The translations under genes were made by a program, and so were the position numbers. The notes under the pieces are model-generated. The model was given only the letters and a program-made list of their open reading frames with translations, had not been told where the DNA came from and ran no database searches. A DNA stretch of 7,821 bases from Holdemanella porci. Its GTDB lineage: Bacteria > Bacillota_I > Bacilli_A > Erysipelotrichales > Erysipelotrichaceae. Positions 1 through 4,973 of this stretch are shown piece by piece (the first letter of the stretch is position 1; the number at the start of each line of letters is the position of its first letter). The DNA lies in assembly GCF_019052655.1 (NCBI RefSeq), contig NZ_JAHQVB010000078.1, positions 1 through 7,821 on the forward strand, given 5' to 3'.

Positions 1-85
1 AAATAAAATAATGTGTCACCACATTCGTATCCAACCATATATCTGCAACTTTATTTATATCTGCTTTTTGTAACTCTCTAATCAT
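1..85 (-). CDS. GNAT-family N-acetyltransferase, N-terminal fragment (runs off window)
   Basis: Only the first 28 codons are present; the gene continues beyond base 1. The translation begins MIRELQKADINKVADIWLDT, which is how many small GNAT acetyltransferases start: a first beta strand with an R-x-(L/A)-x-x-x-D pattern, followed by a helix with I-W. The ATG at 85-83 is preceded on the minus strand by AGGAGATC (100-93), with about 10 bases between AGGAG and the ATG, which supports this start. A -10 box lies just upstream at 111-116. The acetyl-CoA site (motif A) is outside the window, so the family call rests on the N-terminus alone and the substrate is unknown. It lies 48 bases downstream of the PTS IIB gene and may be read partly from that operon, partly from its own promoter. 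Confidence 0.6.
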   Translation of the reverse strand, partial: MIRELQKADINKVADIWLDTNVVTHYFI

Positions 86-110
86 AATGATTGATCTCCT
101 ATAAACTCAA

Positions 111-116
111 ATTATA
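111..116 (-). promoter_or_regulatory. Candidate -10 box of the partial GNAT gene
   Basis: The minus strand reads TATAAT exactly, with a predicted transcription start near base 104 and a short leader carrying the AGGAG ribosome binding site. The -35 position (about 134-139, GGCTGA on the minus strand) is poor. The promoter would be weak, or would need an activator. Confidence 0.35.
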
Positions 117-117
117 C

Positions 118-145
118 AACAAGGCCTGATTTCTCAGCCCTTGTT
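118..145 (-). terminator. Hairpin overlapping the PTS IIB stop codon, possible weak terminator
   Basis: AACAAGG (118-124) pairs with CCTTGTT (139-145) and CTGA (126-129) pairs with TCAG (134-137), with a single mismatch at 125/138. In the minus-strand RNA the loop is a stable GAAA tetraloop. The hairpin includes the stop codon at 134-136. No good U-tract follows (the minus strand continues GTATAATTTG), so it may be an mRNA 3'-end stabiliser or a leaky terminator rather than a strong intrinsic terminator. Confidence 0.4.
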
Positions 146-445
146 CATCAATGAATATGCATACTTTAATACTTTAGTCCCATCCATACGCCCATAATCT
201 TCCATTGGTATGACACCGACAGGAATGTGTTTTACTGCCATTTTTTCTTTAATTCTTTTTTCCATATAGCGAATTTGAGGACCAATTAAAATAACATCAA
301 TAGACTCTTCATTTACTTTTTGATCTACTTTCGATACAGGAATCGCAAAAATCTTATCTTTTTTTGATACTTCCTGCATTTTCGTTACTAAAAGACTTGT
401 ACTCATGCCTGCAGCACAAGCTAACAGAATTACTTTTTGTTCCAT
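134..445 (-). CDS. PTS system, lactose/cellobiose-family IIB component
   Basis: This is a small cytoplasmic phosphocarrier of the sugar phosphotransferase system. It takes phosphate from an IIA protein on a cysteine and passes it to sugar bound by a membrane IIC. At 103 residues it has the usual length of stand-alone cellobiose/chitobiose IIB proteins. The phosphorylation loop is clear: Cys10 followed by AAGMSTS (family pattern C-x-x-G-M-S-T-S), after the first strand KVILLA. IDVILIGPQIRY (residues 49-60) and VGVIPMEDYGRMDG (76-89) match later strands of the fold. It is the third gene of a minus-strand operon, one base after the TIM-barrel stop (TAA-T-ATG). There is no recognisable Shine-Dalgarno sequence before its ATG, so translation probably depends on coupling to the upstream gene. 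No IIA or IIC is seen, so its partner lies elsewhere or it serves as a sensor or regulator. The sugar cannot be told from the sequence. Confidence 0.88.
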   Translation of the reverse strand: MEQKVILLACAAGMSTSLLVTKMQEVSKKDKIFAIPVSKVDQKVNEESIDVILIGPQIRYMEKRIKEKMAVKHIPVGVIPMEDYGRMDGTKVLKYAYSLMNKG

Positions 446-446
446 A

Positions 447-1343
447 TTAACGATTAATTGAACGAGCCATCATAGATACGGTATGACGTACTCCTCTTAC
501 AGCTTTACTAATAGCCATGATATTTTCTACTGGAGCCACTCCACCATATCCTGCATCTCCAATATGCTGAATATCAACACCACAAATCTTATTCATAATC
601 GCAATATCCTTAATTGTATCTGTATCAGATCCTTCTTGACTCGTTCCAATCGCAGAAAGAACTAAACCACCACAAGAATGCACTTCTTTACATACTGCCT
701 TTAAATCATCCATATCAAATCCTGGAACGGTTCCAACAGCAGGAACTAAGATAACATCTGCCCCTGCCTTCACAAAGCGTTTTGCGATTTCAAGATCTGC
801 CACTGGCTCATCCGATCCAGCACCATGCATTTTTCCTGCAATGATCAATCCGGAGAAATTTTCTTTTGTGAATGAGATTGCCTTTTCAATTTGTTCATTT
901 GTCACGCCCGTACCTGGATTTCCAGTAAGACATACAAAATCAAAACCAACTTCATCTAATCTTTTGACTGTTTCCAAATTTAATTGACGACCCTTCGCAA
1001 TATCCAAACGATCTTCTAACATTTCAGCTTCTAAATCAACCGGTTCTAAGTTCACCCCAATTGGGCGTCCTACTAAACGATGTAGTTCATCTACAAAGTT
1101 ATCTTTATTATGTTCTAAGCCAAAAATATATGGATTTAATACATCTAAACAATTCAACAAAATCATATCCGACCCAAAAGCTCTGGCAATCTCTGCATTT
1201 GTGATATCCCCAATAAAACTTTCTCTAGGCGCTACATTTTCAGACAAGATGACACGCCCCTCACTTGCCTTAATACTTTGTTTCAATTCTTGTGCATTCA
1301 TACTTAAAATTTCGGATGCATTTGCGCTAATTAATCTTTTCAT
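447..1343 (-). CDS. Uncharacterised TIM-barrel protein associated with PTS IIB
   Basis: I do not recognise a characterised function for this 298-residue soluble protein. Its pattern is a complete (beta/alpha)8 barrel, with eight hydrophobic strands at about residues 31-36, 60-64, 95-101, 136-142, 166-172, 197-202, 227-233 and 256-262. Strand ends carry glycine-rich or polar loops of the kind that bind phosphate or metals: GNPGTGVT (141-148), GKMHGAGSDEP (170-180), GTSQEGSD (233-240) and GDAGYGG (262-268). Acidic and His residues at strand ends (E35, E100, H173, D177, H260, D263) are candidate active-site groups. In style it recalls the BtpA/SgcQ barrels that sit in some PTS operons, but I cannot claim homology. 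The start is supported by GAGGAG on the minus strand, about 6 bases before the ATG. The ATG overlaps the upstream GNAT stop (TAATG). Tight coupling to IIB suggests action on a phosphorylated sugar or derivative (inference). Confidence 0.75.
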   Translation of the reverse strand: MKRLISANASEILSMNAQELKQSIKASEGRVILSENVAPRESFIGDITNAEIARAFGSDMILLNCLDVLNPYIFGLEHNKDNFVDELHRLVGRPIGVNLEPVDLEAEMLEDRLDIAKGRQLNLETVKRLDEVGFDFVCLTGNPGTGVTNEQIEKAISFTKENFSGLIIAGKMHGAGSDEPVADLEIAKRFVKAGADVILVPAVGTVPGFDMDDLKAVCKEVHSCGGLVLSAIGTSQEGSDTDTIKDIAIMNKICGVDIQHIGDAGYGGVAPVENIMAISKAVRGVRHTVSMMARSINR

Positions 1344-1924
1344 TACTTACTCCTCAAAATTTCTGTGACATTTTGCCACGCATTCTTACTCTTTTGTTCT
1401 GTACAACCCTTATAAGCCCCTAAATACGGTGTAAAACCAAGTCTTGAATATAATTTAATTGCACCATAACTTTGTGATTGAGTTGCCAAATACAATGGAT
1501 ACTTACTTGGAATTGTATCGTACATCATACAAAGTTTTGTAAGCATGGCCTGCGCAATCTTTTTATGTTGAGCTGATAAACTTACCGCCACATAATGTAC
1601 GCGAAGTCTACTTTCTTCAAAATCATTTCCAAACCAAAGTCCTGCACTGCCAACTAGTTCATTATTTTCATTTGCGACAAACAAGAAATGTTTAGAAAAG
1701 AAATCCTTATCTCTTGTAAACATACTATCCCATTTCTTTCTTGCCTCTTCTAGATTTTCAAATAAACAAACCTGGGTTTGTAGCTTGCACCAAGCTTCTT
1801 TTAATGATTCATCAAATTCAACATAATGAAATTCTTGATTTAATTCGATTTCTTTACGAATGGTCTTGCGTGCCATGACCATCAATACTTTTTCATAAGG
1901 TATACTTGTATCTAATACTGTCAT
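1343..1924 (-). CDS. GNAT-family N-acetyltransferase, first gene of the minus-strand operon
   Basis: This protein of about 193 residues has the GNAT fold in its second half: strand LFVANENNELVGSAGLWFG (81-99), the acetyl-CoA motif A strand VHYVAVSLSAQHKKIAQAML (109-128), LYLATQS (144-150) and motif B GAIKLYSRLGF (154-164). The pyrophosphate loop is atypical: the usual Q/R-x-x-G-x-G/A reads Q119-H-K-K-I-A, with Lys in place of the first Gly. The N-terminal 75 residues are variable and may shape the substrate site. I chose the ATG at 1924-1922 over the ATG at 1936-1934 because GGAG (1934-1931) sits 6 bases before it, while the upstream ATG has AGGAA almost touching it. The stop overlaps the next gene's start by 4 bases. 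The substrate is unknown. The context suggests modification of a sugar amine or of a protein in the same pathway, which is inference. Confidence 0.82.
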   Translation of the reverse strand: MTVLDTSIPYEKVLMVMARKTIRKEIELNQEFHYVEFDESLKEAWCKLQTQVCLFENLEEARKKWDSMFTRDKDFFSKHFLFVANENNELVGSAGLWFGNDFEESRLRVHYVAVSLSAQHKKIAQAMLTKLCMMYDTIPSKYPLYLATQSQSYGAIKLYSRLGFTPYLGAYKGCTEQKSKNAWQNVTEILRSK

Positions 1925-1947
1925 ATAATTCTCCATTTCCTAAAATT

Positions 1948-1953
1948 AGTATA
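1948..1953 (-). promoter_or_regulatory. Candidate -10 box of the GNAT / TIM-barrel / IIB operon
   Basis: The minus strand reads TATACT, giving a predicted transcription start near 1941 and a leader of roughly 17 bases with the GGAG site. The -35 position (about 1971-1976) does not match TTGACA and falls inside the 18-bp palindrome. A protein bound there would overlap polymerase. The surrounding bases (TATAACAT at 1950-1957, plus strand) also resemble one half of that palindrome. Confidence 0.4.
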
Positions 1954-1971
1954 ACATAATCTTTCACGCTT

Positions 1972-1989
1972 TAAATGTTATAACATTTA
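1972..1989. promoter_or_regulatory. 18-bp perfect palindrome, probable operator between divergent operons
   Basis: TAAATGTTATAACATTTA is a perfect dyad with no spacer. It ends one base before the -35 hexamer of the deoC operon and covers the -35 region of the opposing operon, the typical place for a dimeric transcription factor controlling both directions. The core TGTTATAACA resembles operators of DeoR-type or GntR-type regulators, but I cannot assign a family. A 15-of-16 copy of the central 16 bases lies at 6224-6239. No regulator gene is present in the window. Confidence 0.6.
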
Positions 1990-1990
1990 C

Positions 1991-2019
1991 TTGACTTCTC
2001 TTTTTTTACGTTCTAGAAT
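1991..2019 (+). promoter_or_regulatory. Sigma-A type promoter of the deoC operon
   Basis: A -35 box TTGACT (1991-1996) and a -10 box TAGAAT (2014-2019) are separated by exactly 17 bases, one mismatch from consensus in each hexamer. Transcription should begin near 2026, leaving a leader of about 20 bases with the ribosome binding site AGAGAGG (2031-2037). Confidence 0.75.
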
Positions 2020-2032
2020 GAAACCGTAAAAG
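2019..2032 (+). promoter_or_regulatory. Degenerate cre-like site at the deoC transcription start
   Basis: TGAAACCGTAAAAG matches the first eight positions of the catabolite-responsive element consensus TGWAANCGNTNWCA perfectly but fits the second half poorly (11 of 14 overall). It overlaps the predicted start of transcription, where CcpA binding usually represses. An inverted pair, TTTTACG (2004-2010) and CGTAAAA (2025-2031), also brackets the -10 box. Either element could be fortuitous. Confidence 0.3.
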
Positions 2033-2046
2033 AGAGGTAATCAATT

Positions 2047-2721
2047 ATGAACAAAACACAACTCGCAAATTATTTTGACCACACATTTTTAAAACCTTAT
2101 GCAACTGAAGCTGATCTAACTAAATTATGTAATGAGGCAAAAGAAATCGGTGCCGCTATGGTTGCGATAAATACAACTTGGACTCGTTTTTGTAAAGAAC
2201 AATTAAAAGGAACAAACGTACATGTAGGAGCTGCCATCAGCTTTCCTTTAGGACAAGCTGGCCTAGCATCTAAAATTGCCGAAACAAAGATTGCGATTGA
2301 AGATGGAGCTGATGAAATCGATTATGTCATTGATATTGGGCAAGCTAAAATGCACCACTGGGACTACATTAAAGAAGAAATGGAAAGTATTGTTTCTGTT
2401 TGTAGAGAACATAACGTCATTTCAAAAGTTATCTTTGAAAATTGTTATTTAGAAAAAGATGAAATCAAACAAGTTGCTTTAATTGCCAAAGAAGTAAAAC
2501 CAGACTTCATCAAAACAAGCACAGGCTTTGGAACTGGCGGAGCCACTTTAGAAGATGTTCAATTAATGGTTGAAACTGTCGAAGGACAAGTGAAAGTTAA
2601 AGCGGCTGGAGGCATTCGTGATTGGAAAACATGTAAAGCCATGATTGATGCAGGTGCACAAAGAATTGGAACAAGCTCATCCCTAAAAATCTTAGAAGAA
2701 TTTGAAGCCGAGGCAAAATAA
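2047..2721 (+). CDS. deoC: Deoxyribose-phosphate aldolase
   Basis: DeoC splits 2-deoxy-D-ribose 5-phosphate into glyceraldehyde 3-phosphate and acetaldehyde in deoxynucleoside catabolism, in the cytoplasm. The 224 residues match the usual length of the short bacterial form, a class I aldolase TIM barrel. Visible landmarks are DHTFLKP (11-17), DEIDYVIDIG (89-98) with the catalytic Asp92, KVIFENCYL (127-135), FIKTSTGFGTGGAT (154-167) with Schiff-base Lys156, VKAAGGIRD (184-192) with the second Lys185, and phosphate-binding GTSSS (208-212). Some usually conserved stretches differ: VAINTTW where VCVNPTW is common, and VGAAISFPLG where VCTVIGFPLG is common. It is therefore a diverged member, and a related keto- or aldose-phosphate substrate is possible. 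The ATG follows AGAGAGG by 9 bases. It is the first gene of a plus-strand operon with ManA and an SDR, and no nucleoside phosphorylase or deoxyribomutase gene is alongside. Confidence 0.93.
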   Translation: MNKTQLANYFDHTFLKPYATEADLTKLCNEAKEIGAAMVAINTTWTRFCKEQLKGTNVHVGAAISFPLGQAGLASKIAETKIAIEDGADEIDYVIDIGQAKMHHWDYIKEEMESIVSVCREHNVISKVIFENCYLEKDEIKQVALIAKEVKPDFIKTSTGFGTGGATLEDVQLMVETVEGQVKVKAAGGIRDWKTCKAMIDAGAQRIGTSSSLKILEEFEAEAK

Positions 2722-2722
2722 C

Positions 2723-3640
2723 ATGAAACCATTTTTATTAGAACCCATTCATGATTACACAATATGGGGAACCAACCACATCTCTAAAGCTAGAGGCATC
2801 GATGAAGACTATGGAACTTGGTGGGAAGTCAGTGCCCACCCTTATTGTTCAAACAAAATTATTGGAACTAATAAAACATTAATGAAAATGATTCAAGAAA
2901 ATCCGGATGAAGTATTAGGTAAAGGTTTTACGCTTCACGAAACATTACGATTGGCTTATCTAGACACAAAGGATGCATTAAGCATTCAAGTTCATCCTGA
3001 AGATGATTACGCCCTAGAACACTCCAATGATTACGGAAAATATGAAAGTTGGTATATTCTAGATGCCAAACCAGGCGCGACTCTAGTTGCCGGAACAACA
3101 ATCAATGATGCAGATGAAATTAAAAATGCCTTAATGAACAATGATGTTGAAAAATATTTAAACAAAGTAAAAGTTCATAAAGGAGACTACATCATCATTC
3201 CTAGTGGTATGCTTCATGCCTTGGGAAAAGACATCTTAGCTTTAGAAGTAGGTACAAACTCGAACACAACCTATCGTTTCTATGACTACAACCGTAAAGG
3301 AAAAGATGGAAAAACGCGTCCTTTACATGTCAAAGAATCTTTTGATGTCACAAACTTCAATTTAAAACCTACTTTTGTTCCACAAAAACAGGAAACACAC
3401 CGAATTGGAGACTGTCCTAATTTTACTGTAGATGAAGTTTATGCTGATTCTGATATGGATCTAACTTGTGATGAACATTACATGATTCTATCCAATATTG
3501 ATTCAGATTGTACAATCGTATGGAACAATGAAGAAATTGTATTACCACAATATGATAGTCTATTTGTACCATTCGCATCCAAAAAAATCACAATCAAACA
3601 AGGAGCACACCTATTAGTGTCAAATCCTAGAAAGGACTAA
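2723..3640 (+). CDS. manA: Mannose-6-phosphate isomerase, class I (short form)
   Basis: This zinc enzyme interconverts mannose 6-phosphate and fructose 6-phosphate. It links mannose use to glycolysis and supplies mannose for GDP-mannose. The 305-residue cupin protein matches the short Firmicutes ManA. Visible motifs are IWGTNHI (14-20), WWEVSAHP (33-40), LSIQVHPEDDYA (86-97) with zinc ligands Gln89 and His91, YESWYILDAKPGA (107-119) with ligand Glu108, IIIPSGMLHALG (157-168) with ligand His165, and TTYRFYDYNR (182-191) with the catalytic Arg185. All metal ligands are present. I chose the ATG at 2723 because GAGG (2710-2713) lies 9 bases upstream inside the end of deoC; an in-frame TTG at 2702 has no such support. 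Only one base separates the deoC stop from this ATG, so the two are probably translationally coupled. The following SDR gene starts 3 bases after this stop. Confidence 0.92.
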   Translation: MKPFLLEPIHDYTIWGTNHISKARGIDEDYGTWWEVSAHPYCSNKIIGTNKTLMKMIQENPDEVLGKGFTLHETLRLAYLDTKDALSIQVHPEDDYALEHSNDYGKYESWYILDAKPGATLVAGTTINDADEIKNALMNNDVEKYLNKVKVHKGDYIIIPSGMLHALGKDILALEVGTNSNTTYRFYDYNRKGKDGKTRPLHVKESFDVTNFNLKPTFVPQKQETHRIGDCPNFTVDEVYADSDMDLTCDEHYMILSNIDSDCTIVWNNEEIVLPQYDSLFVPFASKKITIKQGAHLLVSNPRKD

Positions 3641-3643
3641 TTT

Positions 3644-4516
3644 ATGAAAACCATTTTAGTTACCGGAGCCAATGGCTATATCGCAAGCTTAGTAAGAGCG
3701 TATCAAAAAGATAACTTTAACTGGATCTGCATGACAAGAAAGGATGCAGACCTTACAAATCCTGAAGACGTAAAAAAATTTGTAGCTTCTCAAGATTTTG
3801 ACATTTGTTTTCACACTGCTGCCAATGCAACTACAGCCTTCTGTAATGAACATCCAGATTTAGTTCATAAAATCAATGTAGAAAGTACACAAGCGATCAT
3901 TGATTGTTGTAAAGAAAAAGGTGCTAAATTGATTTTTTGTTCAACCGAACAAGCCTTCAATGGAAAAGAAAATCGTGGTCCTTTTAAAGAAGACGAACCA
4001 TTAAGTGCTGTGACTGTATATGGACAAAATAAAATCGAATGCGAAGAGTTGATTCAACAACAATTGGATGATGCGATCATCTTACGCTTTACATGGATGA
4101 TGGGACTAAGCTATCCAGGCATCAAGGCAAGTCCAAGCATCATTAAAAATGTCATGAATGCGCTAATCAGCCATACTCCTACATTATTTACTGTGAATGA
4201 AAAACGTGGTATGACATATGCCAAGCATTTGGCAACCCAATTTGATAAAATCACAAAACTTGAACCAGGCATTTATCATGTAGCATCAAAGAACACTATG
4301 ACCACATATGAATCCGCAAAATATGTGGCTAAAGCCTTAGGTGCAAGTGATGAACTGATTGAAGAAATCATTTTACCAAACAACGAACGCTACCAAGATC
4401 GATTCAGAGATTATCGTTTAGATAGCGAAAAACTAGAAAGTCTTGGGATACATTTCGCAACATTTGAAGAAGATGTAAATGAAATTCTAATGGATTTTGG
4501 ATGGAAGAAAAGTTAA
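3644..4516 (+). CDS. RmlD-like NAD(P)-dependent sugar-nucleotide reductase / extended SDR
   Basis: This 290-residue Rossmann-fold protein is of the extended short-chain dehydrogenase type, closest in style to dTDP-4-dehydrorhamnose reductase (RmlD/RfbD) and other sugar-nucleotide reductases. The nucleotide-binding loop TGANGYIA (7-14) has the G-x-x-G-x-x-G pattern with Ala in the last place. DICFHTAANATT (53-64) matches the D-x-V-I-(N/H)-x-A-A strand, CSTEQAFNG (99-107) carries the Ser/Thr of the triad and the V/AF-x-G signature, and YGQNKIECE (126-134) provides catalytic Tyr126 and Lys130. GIYHVASKNTMTTYESAKYV (209-228) is the usual C-terminal substrate-side segment. AAAGGA (3631-3636) lies 7 bases before the ATG. 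The true substrate is open: no other rml genes are nearby, and neighbours deoC and manA make a phosphosugar or aldol product conceivable. RmlD proper is a guess at the superfamily level. Confidence 0.8.
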   Translation: MKTILVTGANGYIASLVRAYQKDNFNWICMTRKDADLTNPEDVKKFVASQDFDICFHTAANATTAFCNEHPDLVHKINVESTQAIIDCCKEKGAKLIFCSTEQAFNGKENRGPFKEDEPLSAVTVYGQNKIECEELIQQQLDDAIILRFTWMMGLSYPGIKASPSIIKNVMNALISHTPTLFTVNEKRGMTYAKHLATQFDKITKLEPGIYHVASKNTMTTYESAKYVAKALGASDELIEEIILPNNERYQDRFRDYRLDSEKLESLGIHFATFEEDVNEILMDFGWKKS

Positions 4517-4538
4517 AATAGCTTGTAGGAGGCTATTT
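4516..4538 (+). promoter_or_regulatory. Hairpin with the ribosome binding site in its loop
   Basis: AAATAGC (4516-4522) pairs perfectly with GCTATTT (4532-4538), leaving a 9-base loop TTGTAGGAG that exposes most of the AGGAGG ribosome binding site (4527-4532). The 3' arm abuts the ATG at 4539, so folding would place the stem between the site and the start codon. It fills almost the whole 22-base gap between the SDR and C_GCAxxG_C_C genes. It may tune translation of the fourth gene. Confidence 0.4.
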
Positions 4539-4955
4539 ATGACTATACTTGAGGAAAACGTTAAAAAATATTACCAAAGCGGATATAACTGTTCAGAAAC
4601 ACTACTTCATGCCTGCAATGAAACGTATCAATTAGATATTTCAGAAGAAGACATGAAAATGATGGCTGGATTTGGTGGCGGCATGTTTATTGGAAGTACA
4701 TGCGGTGCATTAATCGGATCGATTGCTGCCCTATCAAAAATGGTATGCAAGACAAAAGCACATGAAATGTTACCTGAATTAAGACCATTGATTCAAAAAC
4801 ATACACGTAACTTTAAAGAACTATTAGGCAGTTTAGATTGCGCACACATCAAACCTGTACATCATAGTACGGATCCAAACATCAAATGTATGAACACTTG
4901 TTTATTAGCGGCAAAAGCTTTAGAAAAAACAATGGAGGAAGAACACCTATTATAG
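4539..4955 (+). CDS. C_GCAxxG_C_C family redox-type protein
   Basis: This 138-residue cytoplasmic protein has the pattern of the C_GCAxxG_C_C family, which has no firm biochemical role but is thought to bind metal or act in redox because of its spaced cysteines. The family pieces are visible: SGYNCSE (14-20) with Cys18, GFGGGMF (44-50), STCGALIGSIAAL (53-65) with Cys55, LDCAHIK (99-105) with Cys101, and KCMNTCLLAA (116-125) with Cys117 and Cys121. Cys26 and Cys70 are extra. I chose the ATG at 4539 because a full AGGAGG (4527-4532) sits 6 bases before it; a possible start at 4497 would overlap the SDR gene and lacks a site. It is the last gene of the deoC operon and its final codons form part of the terminator hairpin. 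The link to sugar metabolism is not obvious. Confidence 0.85.
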   Translation: MTILEENVKKYYQSGYNCSETLLHACNETYQLDISEEDMKMMAGFGGGMFIGSTCGALIGSIAALSKMVCKTKAHEMLPELRPLIQKHTRNFKELLGSLDCAHIKPVHHSTDPNIKCMNTCLLAAKALEKTMEEEHLL

Positions 4956-4973
4956 GATTCTTCCTCTTTTCTT
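4935..4973 (+). terminator. Intrinsic terminator overlapping the gene end, probably bidirectional
   Basis: GAGGAAGAA (4935-4943) pairs perfectly with TTCTTCCTC (4958-4966), and an inner CCTA (4946-4949) pairs with TAGG (4953-4956) around a TTA loop. TTTTCTT follows on the plus strand. The stop codon TAG (4953-4955) lies in the inner stem, so the last six codons are also terminator. On the minus strand, for the convergent hflX transcript, the same stem is followed by a run of six T after a short spacer, so it can probably serve both transcripts. Confidence 0.8.

Noticed and set aside
483..665. A 60-codon open frame on the plus strand inside the TIM-barrel gene
   Set aside because: It is antisense to a well-supported coding gene, has no ribosome binding site, and its low-complexity Ser/Asn/Ile-rich translation looks like no protein.
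1925..1936. Upstream ATG at 1936 as the GNAT start
   Set aside because: Its ribosome binding site would be almost adjacent to the ATG, while the next ATG at 1924 has GGAG at ideal spacing.
1997..2036. RNA hairpin between the T-rich tract and CGTAAAAGAGAG, acting as an attenuator before deoC
   Set aside because: The predicted transcription start (about 2026) lies downstream of the first arm, so that arm would not be in the RNA. If it has meaning, it is as a DNA element.
2559..2762. A 67-codon open frame on the minus strand across the deoC/manA junction
   Set aside because: It is antisense to two conserved genes and its product shows no recognisable pattern.
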